A stretch of 64,000 bases of DNA from Paraburkholderia fungorum (GTDB lineage Bacteria > Pseudomonadota > Gammaproteobacteria > Burkholderiales > Burkholderiaceae), in contig NZ_CADFGE010000008.1 of NCBI RefSeq assembly GCF_902833645.1, positions 186,001 to 250,000 of the forward strand. The letters run 5' to 3'. The translations under genes were made by a program, and so were the position numbers. Shown here piece by piece: positions 1 through 8,958 of the stretch. A model generated the notes under the pieces. It was not told the origin of the DNA. It saw only the letters and a list, made by a program, of their open reading frames with translations, and made no database searches. Each line of letters starts with the position of its first letter. Within the stretch, counting starts at the first letter, position 1.

Positions 1-85
1 TCGAGGTCACGACGTCCAGATAGCGGATGAGGTCGCTGTCCTCGTCAGCGTGATCCTCGACTATCAAGTCCAATCTGTTGTTCAT
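1..85 (-). CDS. Polysaccharide biosynthesis tyrosine kinase (Wzc/BY-kinase type), N-terminal fragment
   Basis: Only the first 28 codons lie in the window; the gene runs off the left edge. The start (ATG at 85-83) follows an AAGAGAAA ribosome-binding stretch and lies 12 bp after the stop of the tyrosine phosphatase gene. The visible N-terminus is acidic (MNNRLDLIVEDHADEDSDL), a pattern common before the Wzz domain of BY-kinases. The call rests mainly on gene order (Wza, Wzb, then Wzc), so the kinase identity is an inference. If right, it would drive polymer length control and export and be dephosphorylated by the upstream phosphatase. Confidence 0.6.
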   Translation of the reverse strand, partial: MNNRLDLIVEDHADEDSDLIRYLDVVTS

Positions 86-97
86 GTTTTTCTCTTG

Positions 98-535
98 TTA
101 GGCCATTACTTTTATACGTGGCACCCATGCATCGACACCGCGCCGGATAAGCTCGAAGGCGTCATAGAAATGCCCGATTGGTTTCCTGTAAGGATCAGGC
201 ACGTCAAAGCGCTCTATTTCCCCGAGCCGGAACACCTTGCCCGAAGCGTTTGGATGCCGGCGCATAAGCTCGTGCTTCTGTGCCGCTTCCATGACCAGAA
301 TCAGATCCGCGCCGCCAACGAGACTCACATTGAGCTGCTGCGCGCGATGCGACGCGATGTCGAGTCCCGACTCGGCGGTAACGCGTATTGCCAGCTGATC
401 GGGCGCGGAACCCACAAGCGCGTCCAAGCCGGCCGATAGCACCGTAACTCCGCTGATCTCACGAGCGAGCAGGTGCTGCGCCATAGGACTGCGACAGACG
501 TTACCGATGCACACGACCAATATCGTCTTGATCAT
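98..535 (-). CDS. Low-molecular-weight protein tyrosine phosphatase (Wzb/BceD type)
   Basis: 145 aa, the normal size for the LMW-PTP family. The phosphate-binding loop CIGNVCRS is at residues 9-16 (C-x5-R-S), and the general acid Asp sits in VPDPYRKP near the C-terminus. In exopolysaccharide operons this cytoplasmic enzyme removes phosphate from the tyrosine tail of the BY-kinase and so cycles polymer assembly. Its start overlaps the stop of the export-protein gene (ATGA at 535-532) and the kinase gene begins 12 bp after its stop, so the three are probably translationally coupled. Confidence 0.93.
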   Translation of the reverse strand: MIKTILVVCIGNVCRSPMAQHLLAREISGVTVLSAGLDALVGSAPDQLAIRVTAESGLDIASHRAQQLNVSLVGGADLILVMEAAQKHELMRRHPNASGKVFRLGEIERFDVPDPYRKPIGHFYDAFELIRRGVDAWVPRIKVMA

Positions 536-1689
536 TTGGTTACAATCGCCCCGGTTAGCGCTGCATTGACGGCAGGAAGCAGCAGGCTCAGCACCCGTGA
601 GAACCGCACAAGGCCGTTACCATCGACATAAACGATGTCACGCGGATTCAGCTGGAATTGATTGGCGAGCAACATCGAGACTGGCGAACGCGCTTCGAGG
701 TGATAGACCTCGGGATGCGGACTGAGTGAATTGCGGATGACGTAAACCTCGGATGCATCCGCCGTATTGCTGTTCAGACTACCCGCCTGTGAGATCGCTT
801 CACTCAGCGTAAGGCGGCCATTGCGCATCGGCAAGGCCGTCATCGGCTTGTTCACCTCGCCCATCACGTAAACACCGTTTTCATCGCGAGCAAGTACGCG
901 CAGCAGGTCGCCGTCTTGAAGCACGATCTTCGCTGGATTCGTGCCCGTGTCTAGCATGTCGGTAAGGCTGATCGGATACGACCGTCCATCACGCACGAGC
1001 ACGAGCCGGCTTTGGTCGGCAGCGTCGCTGAAACCGCCGGCGCGATTGATCGCGTCGTAGAGAGTCATGGGGATGTCGTTAAGCGGCAGCGCGCCGGGCG
1101 TGTGCACCTGCCCGTCGACGAACACCTGCTTCGCGCGGAAGGACGCGACGCGTACGGTAACCTGCGGTTTGATAAAGGCATTGGCTAACCGCGTCGTCAG
1201 TTCTCGCTGCACTTGCGCGGGCTTAAGTCCCTCAACATGCAAGCTACCCACATACGGGAACTGGAGGTTGCCCTCCTCGTCGATCACGAACCCGGGCGCC
1301 GGATCAAACGCGCGCGTTGCAGTTTGACCGGAAGGCGCTTGCGCGGCGGCTAGCTCCGGGTGATCCCACACCGTGATCTGCAGTACGTCGCCCTTACCTA
1401 ACGTATAGATAGCCGGAACGGATGTGAGATCCCGAAGCTGCTCCGAGCGTGCTTGTGCGAGTTGGCTCTGTAACCTTGCGATCAGCGTCACATTAATATC
1501 CTTGATCTGCACCGGCAAATTGGTGGGCGGCGTACGTTCATCGCCACTCGTCACCTGCAGCGCAGCCGGCGTGCTCATCTTCATGCCCGGCGCGGCGGTG
1601 CATGCAACCAAACCTACGCACACAGCGACGGCACACAAACCTCGCACTATCCTTGCGGCTCTACCGATAGCCTCAACATCCACTTTCAT
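532..1689 (-). CDS. Outer-membrane polysaccharide export lipoprotein (Wza/OPX family)
   Basis: 385 aa from the ATG at 1689, chosen because GGAG lies 8 bp upstream and the next residues form a signal peptide ending in the lipobox LVAC; the frame is open further upstream but has no signal there. A polysaccharide-export domain (YTLGKGDVLQITVWDHPEL) is followed by SLBB-type repeats (VFVDGQVHTPGALPL, VYVMGEVNKPMTALPM). A C-terminal hydrophobic segment (VLSLLLPAVNAALTGAI) fits the membrane-spanning helix of Wza. The protein should form the periplasm-to-surface channel for the exopolysaccharide made by this operon. Confidence 0.93.
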   Translation of the reverse strand: MKVDVEAIGRAARIVRGLCAVAVCVGLVACTAAPGMKMSTPAALQVTSGDERTPPTNLPVQIKDINVTLIARLQSQLAQARSEQLRDLTSVPAIYTLGKGDVLQITVWDHPELAAAQAPSGQTATRAFDPAPGFVIDEEGNLQFPYVGSLHVEGLKPAQVQRELTTRLANAFIKPQVTVRVASFRAKQVFVDGQVHTPGALPLNDIPMTLYDAINRAGGFSDAADQSRLVLVRDGRSYPISLTDMLDTGTNPAKIVLQDGDLLRVLARDENGVYVMGEVNKPMTALPMRNGRLTLSEAISQAGSLNSNTADASEVYVIRNSLSPHPEVYHLEARSPVSMLLANQFQLNPRDIVYVDGNGLVRFSRVLSLLLPAVNAALTGAIVTK

Positions 1690-1886
1690 CTCACTGCTCC
1701 GTAAAACTTGTTGGCCGTTGGCGTGCTTGACGCCGCTCGCAGATTTTTGCGGTGGGCGTCGCACGTTCTGTGTTGGTCAAACCCTGTACCCTTGACGGCT
1801 ATCGCTCGCCGGTCGCCTGGATCGCTCAAGCTCCCGTGCACAGTGACGTGGACTGGCGGGAGCGTTAGGGGCTCCCGCCACCCGAC

Positions 1887-2621
1887 TTACTTCGTCGTCG
1901 TCCCCGTCCCACCGCTGCCACCCGAGCCACCCGTCGACCCATTGTTTCCACTCCCAATTGGCGCCGCCGCCCCAGCCGCCTGCGCAGCCGCCGCCAACGA
2001 AGCCGCTGGTTGTCCATTGCTCGTAATCGCCCCGGCCGCCAGCAACGTATCGAGATCCGCATCCGCACCTGGAGCGCCCGGCGTAAACGAAACCGTCAAG
2101 AAAGACGAAGATGAAAGCGTGATCCCATACGTGTTTTTAATCAGCTTCGCAACGGCCGCCTGAGCATTCGCAATCACCGTGCTATTCGACAGCGCGCTCT
2201 GATACGAGGGATTCGATGTGATCCCCGAGAGCAACCCACTAACAGTCGTGCCCAATTGCCCGGCGATGTAATCGAGCAACAATTCCGTCAGCGGAGTCAC
2301 ATTGAACGTCCCCGCGCCGGCAGCAAACGAATGAATCGTGATTGCACCGCCGGTCGCCGCAATCGAACAAGGACCGTCAAATGCGAAGGTCGCCGAGTAC
2401 GCACCGTTTGCGTTAGCAGTCGCGCTACCTGAACCGTTCTTGCAGGTCAGCGTGATGCTCGCGTTAGCCAGCGCAGCGCCGACTGCGGCTGTACCACTCA
2501 CCGTTCCAGCTGGCGAACCACCGGTACTGGTTCCACCACCGCATGCGACAAGCGCACTGGTTGCAAGCACTATCGATCCGAACTGCAGCGTGCGCAGCGT
2601 GGCGCCGTTAAAAAGCTTCAT
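1887..2621 (-). CDS. Small lipoprotein of the exopolysaccharide operon, unknown function
   Basis: 244 aa. The N-terminus is a lipoprotein signal (ATSALVAC, then GGG), so the mature protein should be lipid-anchored. A segment around residues 35-95 (GTAAVGAALANASITLTCKN... ANGAYSATF) resembles carboxypeptidase-regulatory-like beta-sandwich domains. The C-terminus is a Gly/Ser/Thr-rich low-complexity tail. It lies 19 bp after the stop of the YjbH gene and 197 bp before the wza start, all on the minus strand. No specific role can be assigned; a part in polymer export or anchoring is only suggested by position. Confidence 0.75.
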   Translation of the reverse strand: MKLFNGATLRTLQFGSIVLATSALVACGGGTSTGGSPAGTVSGTAAVGAALANASITLTCKNGSGSATANANGAYSATFAFDGPCSIAATGGAITIHSFAAGAGTFNVTPLTELLLDYIAGQLGTTVSGLLSGITSNPSYQSALSNSTVIANAQAAVAKLIKNTYGITLSSSSFLTVSFTPGAPGADADLDTLLAAGAITSNGQPAASLAAAAQAAGAAAPIGSGNNGSTGGSGGSGGTGTTTK

Positions 2622-2640
2622 CGCCTATCTCCAAAGAAAG

Positions 2641-5019
2641 TCATTCACAATTGACCGGCGCCAAGGCCTGTCCCTCGCTTACACCCTGCAAACCGCTTCC
2701 GCAGATCCCACGTGAAAGCGCCACGCCCGTCGATACGGCAGGCACACTCACTTGCGGCTTCGACTTTGTTCCGTCAGCACCGGGCCGCCCATAACGCAGA
2801 TACGCATCGCGCATCCGGTAAAGCTGAGTTGAGAAGTACTCGCCGCTAAAGCGGCCTTGGTTCAGCAAGTACTGCTGCGTGCTATATGGGAAGGTCATGT
2901 TCTCGGCCGCATTGGCCGACAGATAATTCGTCGACCCAACCCGTGTTCGGAAGTCGAGCCCGAATTGCTCAGAGCCATAGACTTGACTAATTCCCGGCTT
3001 CATGCCCTGCCGCAATGTCAGTGGGAAGCTAATTGCGGCTCCAACAAACGTTCCCTGCCCGCTATGCTCGCCATGGACGCTCACCGATACGTCGTCAAAC
3101 CAACGCGTCAACGTTGCAACCGGCCCTTTGTCTCCTCCGACGAAACGCGCCACACCAGCTTCAATCCAAAGCTTCCATGACGGCTGCACCCAGCGATAAG
3201 TCAGCTCGGCATTCTTCTCGCTCGGCAGTTCGTCGTGACCAGGTTCGTGATGCAAATAGGCCAGTCGCAAACGGATCAAATCGGGGCGGCCAGGTACAAA
3301 GACCGTGGTTTCGTTCTGTACGCCGACATACGAGTAATCGAACTTGCCAATCGATGCGACGTTGAATACTTGCGGCATGACCCAGAAGCTTTGCGCCAAA
3401 GCGACCGCATTCAGGCCGCCGCGCAAACGGTAATCACTGAACACGCGACCTTCATCCATGTTCTTGGTGTTGTAGATCGGAGCGATGTAGCTCGCGTACA
3501 GCTCCGCGCCACGCCATAGCGGCACGAATCCTTCGATGTTGGCGCCAAGAGAAATGTCGAAGTTTCCGTACTCGGTGCCGTATAGGTAACTGACGATCGG
3601 CTCGATCTGAATTCGCGTGAGACCGTGTGAGTGCTCGTCGCCATGCCAAGCAATCGAATCCGCGTCGTAGGTCGGGCGCGTACGCATTGTCAGCGAGGCT
3701 CCTGCCGCCGTCGGCGCGCCGCCAGCAACGAACTGCGCAAAGGCATCACGATCCACAGTGACTTCGCCTAACGGCTCGTTGGCCTTCTTGATGACCACAT
3801 GAATCTTGGCGATGCCGTGCGGTGCGTTCACGCTCGCCACACCGAGCACAATGCCGAGCGCATCAGCTTCGTTCTGGTTGTATCGGTGGTTCTCGTACTC
3901 AACCACCAGGTCGCGGCCGCTCATCCCTACTCGCACGCGTTCGAGGCCGGCGGCAAAAAGTTGTGCGGCGATCTCGTCGAGTGCGCCAGTATCCAAGGCT
4001 TCTGGAATGATCGTAGACCGTGCATCCGGCGTTTTGCCTTCCGCCACATCACTCAGCATCACCGATGCGTACGACTGCAGCGGCGGCACATACTTAATCG
4101 GCGCGGCGGCCAGCACGTTGTTGTTCCCGTCGGCTGTACGCGTATCCACCGGTTGCAAGCTGGCGAGACGGATCGGGCCATCATCGTCGGTACCAACGGA
4201 TTGTGCTGCCGGTACCTGCGGCCCCTCGCACAAGCCGTCTGCACAACGCGCACTGCTAAAGCGCTTGCCCAGTGGAATCTGAATCCCCACCGAGAACGAC
4301 GTGCGTGGCGAAACGCCGTCCGTTGATCGGATCGCCCGCATCAACGTGCCAATCACGTTTGCATCACCTAGCCAGCTAATTCGCGGAGACTGATAACGCA
4401 CACCTGCATAAGGCGTCTTCGAATCGTCTTCTGCGAGCAGCGAAAACCCCGTATTCCACAGCGAAACTTGTGCGCCACCGAACAAACCATCGAGCCGGTC
4501 GCCCTGCCCATAGCCGGCAGTCAACGTCACCGGTCCAAATGCCTGCGATACCACGCCGTACTTCGAACGGAAGAAATGCGTCTGGCCGCCAATGTCTGTT
4601 ACGCCTAAGGCAATACTCGGCTGATACTTGAAGAACTTCGGTACTTCTAGCTTCACGTCACCCATCAGGTGACGGAACAGGAAGTGGTCCGCATTGCTGA
4701 AGGGTGCGTGAACATCAGCCGGATAATTGGCCAATCCTCCCGACACCTCCACATAAGGCAGCAACCCCACTGCCCCCCAATACATCTGCGCACCCGTCGC
4801 TTTTTTCCCATAGCGCGGATCAATGTAATTGTTGTATTGCGTCTCCACCGTCCCCTCCGGTAGAACAAACGCATACGGAATCACCAAGCCACCCGCCTGC
4901 CCAAGCGCGTTAAGAGCAGGATCAGACGCTTGCGCTGAAGCAGAGAATGCTAAAGCCGCAGCAAGCGTCAGCGCGCTCGGCGCCGATCGAGGTTGTTGTC
5001 CGCGTAATCTCATGGCCAT
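2641..5019 (-). CDS. YjbH-family exopolysaccharide outer-membrane protein
   Basis: 792 aa with an N-terminal signal peptide (ALTLAAALAFSASAQA). The mature start PALNALGQAGGLVIPYAFVLPEGTV and the following beta-rich sequence match the YjbH domain found in group 4 capsule-like and exopolysaccharide loci, where YjbH is thought to be an outer-membrane beta-barrel component. Met1 and Met3 are both possible starts; neither has a strong Shine-Dalgarno. The stop of the upstream glycosyltransferase gene is only 22 bp away, which supports co-transcription. The exact biochemical function of the family is not known. Confidence 0.85.
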   Translation of the reverse strand: MAMRLRGQQPRSAPSALTLAAALAFSASAQASDPALNALGQAGGLVIPYAFVLPEGTVETQYNNYIDPRYGKKATGAQMYWGAVGLLPYVEVSGGLANYPADVHAPFSNADHFLFRHLMGDVKLEVPKFFKYQPSIALGVTDIGGQTHFFRSKYGVVSQAFGPVTLTAGYGQGDRLDGLFGGAQVSLWNTGFSLLAEDDSKTPYAGVRYQSPRISWLGDANVIGTLMRAIRSTDGVSPRTSFSVGIQIPLGKRFSSARCADGLCEGPQVPAAQSVGTDDDGPIRLASLQPVDTRTADGNNNVLAAAPIKYVPPLQSYASVMLSDVAEGKTPDARSTIIPEALDTGALDEIAAQLFAAGLERVRVGMSGRDLVVEYENHRYNQNEADALGIVLGVASVNAPHGIAKIHVVIKKANEPLGEVTVDRDAFAQFVAGGAPTAAGASLTMRTRPTYDADSIAWHGDEHSHGLTRIQIEPIVSYLYGTEYGNFDISLGANIEGFVPLWRGAELYASYIAPIYNTKNMDEGRVFSDYRLRGGLNAVALAQSFWVMPQVFNVASIGKFDYSYVGVQNETTVFVPGRPDLIRLRLAYLHHEPGHDELPSEKNAELTYRWVQPSWKLWIEAGVARFVGGDKGPVATLTRWFDDVSVSVHGEHSGQGTFVGAAISFPLTLRQGMKPGISQVYGSEQFGLDFRTRVGSTNYLSANAAENMTFPYSTQQYLLNQGRFSGEYFSTQLYRMRDAYLRYGRPGADGTKSKPQVSVPAVSTGVALSRGICGSGLQGVSEGQALAPVNCE

Positions 5020-5041
5020 ATGTTTTTATTGTGTTCAGGTG

Positions 5042-6457
5042 TCAGTACGCGTTGCTATGAACCAGGCCCTTCGCTATCGTCGCCGCGACAATCCGCATGT
5101 CGAGCCCGAACGACCAATTGCGCAGGTAGTACAGATCGTGTTCGACGCGTCCTTGCATCTTCTCGATCTGATCGGTTTCTCCTCTGAATCCGTTGATCTG
5201 CGCCCATCCTGTGATCCCCGGCTTGATCCGATACCGGTGGATGTAGCCGCTCACCACTTTCTGGTAGAGCTCATCGTGCTCAATCGCATGCGGCCGCGGG
5301 CCTACTACCGACATATCGCCACGTAGTACATTAAAAAACTGCGGTAACTCATCCAGGCTGGTTCGCCGGAGAAACGCTCCCACACGCGTAATACGTGGAT
5401 CTCCTCGCGTGGCCTGTTTCACCACGCCCGTTTCCACGTCGTGAGGACGCATCGAGCGGAACTTGTAAATTTTGAAGATGCGGCCGTCCGCCCCTTTGCG
5501 CTTCTGCGTGAAGAACACCGGTCCACGCGAAGAAAGCTTCACAGCAACCGCAATCGCCACCAGCACTGGTGCAAGCGCAATCAACGCACAAGCCGCAAAC
5601 GCCCGATCAAAAACCTCTTTCTTCACCAACGCGCGAGCCGGCACCGGCGACGCAACCAGGTTAATCGCAGGCATACCGATCAAATCGATCATGCCGCTAT
5701 CGAACAGCGCAACGCTGCGCATATCAGGCACAAAGCGCACGTTCACGAGATCGTCGCGAAACTCGGCGACAAAGCGCGAGATCGTGCGTTCCTCGGAGAG
5801 CGGCAATGCCAGCCACAACTCGCTCACGTCGTGAGATCTCACGTAGGCGGCGAACTTGACGATGTCGTCGTACACCGGCACGCCTGAACCTATCGTTCCC
5901 GTCACCGGCCGCACATCAAAGGCCGCCACTGCGCGAAAACCACTCGCGCTCGAGCCTTCGATATTGCGCACGACCTGGTGGCAATGCGACCCACATCCCA
6001 CCACTGCAACCCTGCGCAGATTCATCCCCGCGTGCCTGACACGCGCCAGCACAGCGTGTACAAGCAGACGCGAAACAATCAACGCACCACCCGTCATGGC
6101 CATCCAGTAGGCAAACCAGAGACGCGAGATGAAATCCGTGCGATGCAGCGAAAACATCAGCACAAGGCCAAAGCCCTGAACGACGAACCACGCCACTGAC
6201 ACCTGACCGGCCATGCGCAACATCGCCCGCCCACGCCACGATCCATAGACACCAAAAGTGGGGAATAGAACCAGCGTAGAGGCCGCGGCAAACGCAACGA
6301 ACGCGGTATCGATACGGCTTTGCGTCAGATCTTCAAATCGCACTTGCGACGCAGCCAGCGCCCCCAGGACGACGAGCATCACATCGAACAAGCGCACGAT
6401 CAGGCCTTGCAACCCCGGTACCGTTTTTCTTTGCTGCGCAAAATTCGCCGTATCCAT
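5042..6457 (-). CDS. Undecaprenyl-phosphate glycosyl-1-phosphate transferase (WcaJ/BceB type)
   Basis: 471 aa from the ATG at 6457, preceded by GGGGATAAGT; the open frame extends ten codons further to a TTG without a better site. Layout: about four N-terminal membrane helices, a CoA-binding-like Rossmann domain (RRVAVVGCGSHCHQVVRNI), a fifth helix near residue 290, then the bacterial sugar transferase domain with FKIYKFRSM, LDELPQFFNVLRGDMSVVGPRP and PGITGWAQINGFRGETD. The enzyme puts the first sugar phosphate on the lipid carrier at the inner membrane and starts repeat-unit synthesis. It is the first gene of the operon. Confidence 0.93.
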   Translation of the reverse strand: MDTANFAQQRKTVPGLQGLIVRLFDVMLVVLGALAASQVRFEDLTQSRIDTAFVAFAAASTLVLFPTFGVYGSWRGRAMLRMAGQVSVAWFVVQGFGLVLMFSLHRTDFISRLWFAYWMAMTGGALIVSRLLVHAVLARVRHAGMNLRRVAVVGCGSHCHQVVRNIEGSSASGFRAVAAFDVRPVTGTIGSGVPVYDDIVKFAAYVRSHDVSELWLALPLSEERTISRFVAEFRDDLVNVRFVPDMRSVALFDSGMIDLIGMPAINLVASPVPARALVKKEVFDRAFAACALIALAPVLVAIAVAVKLSSRGPVFFTQKRKGADGRIFKIYKFRSMRPHDVETGVVKQATRGDPRITRVGAFLRRTSLDELPQFFNVLRGDMSVVGPRPHAIEHDELYQKVVSGYIHRYRIKPGITGWAQINGFRGETDQIEKMQGRVEHDLYYLRNWSFGLDMRIVAATIAKGLVHSNAY

Positions 6458-7374
6458 ACTTATCCCCGCGCTGGTCTCTCGCGCCAAACGTTCTTGTGGA
6501 GCTGCTCAACTTGTGTTCGCTTCAGCAGCCCATGTCTCTCGTACTTCAACCACCACGCTCTTCGCGACAACAAAACCGCCCCGGCACGCGAAGAAGCGCG
6601 CAATACAAAAACAATCTGGATTTGATTCATCCAGCGCGAAACGACACGACCGGACGTTCCTGAACAACGATGGGGGATGTACAGCAAGCCGCTTGCACCC
6701 GTCTAACCTGGGCACTCAGGCAAAACGCCGCCACGGATCAAATCCGAAACAGAGATCAAACCGTTTGTGCGTTGAGGAGACTGACCTGATAACCCCCGAC
6801 CAGGTCAGTCGTTGACTCGAACTTCGCTACCGCTTACTGCTTGTGTTGTCTGTGTTGTGCACCGCGCAACCTTTAAAGCAGCAACCATGCCAATCGTTAG
6901 ATATTTTTTACAATCAGCCTGGATATATGGGGCAAACCCTTGTCTCACATACGTTTTTTCTCTTACGCGACTCGTCGTAGAGTCGGCAAATAAAACGCAA
7001 AACGGCCTTTAAACCGTGTCCGGTAACGCGGCCGTTACGTAACGCCGCCGTAACGGCCCGCGTCGACAAGGAACAGAAACAGAGCGCGCGCAACGCTACA
7101 AACGTCTGAAGAAATGAGGGCAAAGAAGTGCCTGATGCGGCAGGAGAAAAACTCAGGAGAGAGGTCGGAGCGTCGCCACTTCCAATGATTCGGAGCGGCG
7201 TTGCACGCAGGCGCGGACGTTCGTTTTAAACAGATACGCGCTCCGACTCCGCTATTGGGCACATGCCTTGCTGAATCGACGGCAGCGATACTGCCTTTCG
7301 CGAGCCCGCTCAACTGCGGGCTGCACGGCTGTCGTGACAGATAGATCCTGTCAATCTAAGCGGAGGTAATTAAT
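6458..7374. other. 917-bp intergenic region upstream of the exopolysaccharide operon
   Basis: No convincing coding region was found; the short open frames here have no ribosome-binding sites or family resemblance. It must hold the promoter of the minus-strand exopolysaccharide operon and that of the plus-strand small gene at 7375. The part around 6880-7010 is AT-richer than the flanks. A cluster of GTAACG/CGTTAC words is listed separately. Confidence 0.6.
7023..7056. promoter_or_regulatory. Cluster of four GTAACG words, candidate regulator binding site
   Basis: GTAACG occurs at 7023, 7039 and 7050 and its complement CGTTAC at 7033. Positions 7033-7044 form a perfect 12-bp palindrome (CGTTACGTAACG), and CCGTTAC at 7032-7038 pairs with GTAACGG at 7050-7056. 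The arrangement looks like a multi-site operator. The regulator is unknown and binding is an inference. Confidence 0.4.
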
Positions 7375-7530
7375 ATGTTGGGAACTATTCTTCTGGTCGT
7401 GCTGATCCTTCTCCTGATCGGCGCACTTCCGACGTGGCCTCATAGCCGTGCGTGGGGCTATGGGCCAACAGGCGGTCTCGGACTCGTGGTGATCGTCGTC
7501 ATTGTGCTGGTCCTGACCGGCGTCATATAG
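7375..7530 (+). CDS. DUF3309-family small membrane protein
   Basis: 51 aa with an excellent ribosome-binding site (GGAGGTAA, 7 bp upstream of ATG). The sequence is two hydrophobic stretches (TILLVVLILLLIGALPTWP and GLVVIVVIVLVLTGVI) separated by the short loop HSRAWGYGPTGGL. This is the layout of the DUF3309 family of small inner-membrane proteins common in Burkholderia and relatives, often linked to stress responses but without known activity. It converges on the kinase gene that ends at 7546, leaving 15 bp between them. Confidence 0.85.
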   Translation: MLGTILLVVLILLLIGALPTWPHSRAWGYGPTGGLGLVVIVVIVLVLTGVI

Positions 7531-7545
7531 CCCGCATTGCACTGT

Positions 7546-8958
7546 TCAAGAACGGCTACTGTCGGCTGCTTCATCGCCGGCATAGCCGTTCAGCAGTTGC
7601 TCGAACAGATCGGCATCGCCCATTTGACCGCCCTTGAGCATAACTTCCATGCCGTCGAGTTCGCCCCGCTCAGCGTGCAAACGGCAAACGGTGACGCCCG
7701 CCGACAAGGGAGCAAGATACGACAACCCCCACGCATCGAGCGCGCGAACGGCGATGCTCGATGTGTCCCCGCCTGCGATCCCGACGCGCTGCAGTCTCAC
7801 CTCGCCCAGCACCGCTTTCAGTAAAGCGGCATTCGCATTAGCGAGTTGCGGCATCACGCTGCGTACAGCGTCGGCTGCGGGGTGCGCCGCGCGCCGGGTC
7901 GTAAAAGCCAGCACATTGCGTCCATCGCGCAACGGCCCGACGATTGCCGCGACGCGTTCGGCCAGATAGTCGGGCGCCGCATTGCCGGTCATTTGCTGCG
8001 GGTCCAGTTCCACACGCAGATAAGACTGAGCCGCGGCGATCTGCACTTCCGTCAGAGGGGAAAGACTGCCGGCCAGCACGAACACCGGCCCCCGTGCGCG
8101 TGTCAGCGGCGCAGGCACGGCACTGATTTCTCCTCGATTCGCCACATCATTGAGCGCACTGGCATAAGCCTGCGCCACACTACTCGCCCCAACCGCAAGC
8201 AGTGGCGAGTGGATCGCGGCATGACGGGTGATCAAACCGCCAATCGCTTGCAAATGCGAGTCGTCGAGTACGTCGAATAGCACGGCATCTGGCTTCGATT
8301 CGAGCAGGCAATCCAGTTCGGTTTGCAGCACCACGTCCCCGCGCGCGTAACACCGCCAATCGATCGATTGCACATTCTTCAATCCCTGACGTTGCAAATG
8401 AACTCGCAAGTCCGCTTCATTCATCGGTGTGACGGGATGACGGCTCATAGTCGGATGACGGTCGATTCTATAGACCGATCGTTGATGAGCGTCTTCACCG
8501 CCTGCCGCAAACAGTTCGCCGAATACACAATAGCGACGCAGACTCGGTTGGCCCCCCACCACCGCCACGAGCGAGTTCGCACAGTACTCGCGCAATGTGC
8601 GGATTGCCACGCCGATGCTGCCGGTCTGCGGCGCACTGTCGAAGGTCGAACACACTTTGTAGTGCATCACGCGCACGCCTAGCGCAGCGAACGCGGCCCC
8701 CACCCGTGCCAGCTCCTGATGTTGCGCATGAGGCTGCATGGTGCGCGCCGCGCCCGCGATACCCACTGCGTCGAGCCGGCCCAGCATCGACAGCCGTTGG
8801 GCATCGGGCGGAGCGAAGAACAGCATGGTGCGCAAGCCGGCGCGGGCGAGATGAGCGAGCGTGTCGGTCGCGCCCGTAAAGTCGTCGCCGTAGAAACCAT
8901 AAGCGGGGCCCGCGCCGCTCACGCCGCTCATGCCATTTACCTCCCACGTGTCACTCAT
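7546..8958 (-). CDS. DUF1537 four-carbon/sugar-acid kinase family protein (OiaK-like)
   Basis: 470 aa from the ATG at 8958, which overlaps the stop of the RuBisCO-like gene (ATGA). The N-terminal substrate domain carries the family motif DDFTGATD at residues 25-32; the C-terminal nucleotide domain carries VGIAGGDTSS and LKGGQMGDADLF. DUF1537 enzymes phosphorylate four-carbon acids and related keto-acids with ATP. Members next to RuBisCO-like proteins include 3-oxo-isoapionate kinase (OiaK). Gene pairing makes an OiaK-like role the best guess; the substrate is not proven. A longer in-frame extension up to 9486 is the shadow of the neighbouring gene and was not used. Confidence 0.85.
   Translation of the reverse strand: MSDTWEVNGMSGVSGAGPAYGFYGDDFTGATDTLAHLARAGLRTMLFFAPPDAQRLSMLGRLDAVGIAGAARTMQPHAQHQELARVGAAFAALGVRVMHYKVCSTFDSAPQTGSIGVAIRTLREYCANSLVAVVGGQPSLRRYCVFGELFAAGGEDAHQRSVYRIDRHPTMSRHPVTPMNEADLRVHLQRQGLKNVQSIDWRCYARGDVVLQTELDCLLESKPDAVLFDVLDDSHLQAIGGLITRHAAIHSPLLAVGASSVAQAYASALNDVANRGEISAVPAPLTRARGPVFVLAGSLSPLTEVQIAAAQSYLRVELDPQQMTGNAAPDYLAERVAAIVGPLRDGRNVLAFTTRRAAHPAADAVRSVMPQLANANAALLKAVLGEVRLQRVGIAGGDTSSIAVRALDAWGLSYLAPLSAGVTVCRLHAERGELDGMEVMLKGGQMGDADLFEQLLNGYAGDEAADSSRS

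Noticed and set aside
50..439. 129-aa plus-strand frame at the left edge
   Set aside because: It is antisense to the phosphatase gene, which has the full C-x5-R-S active site.
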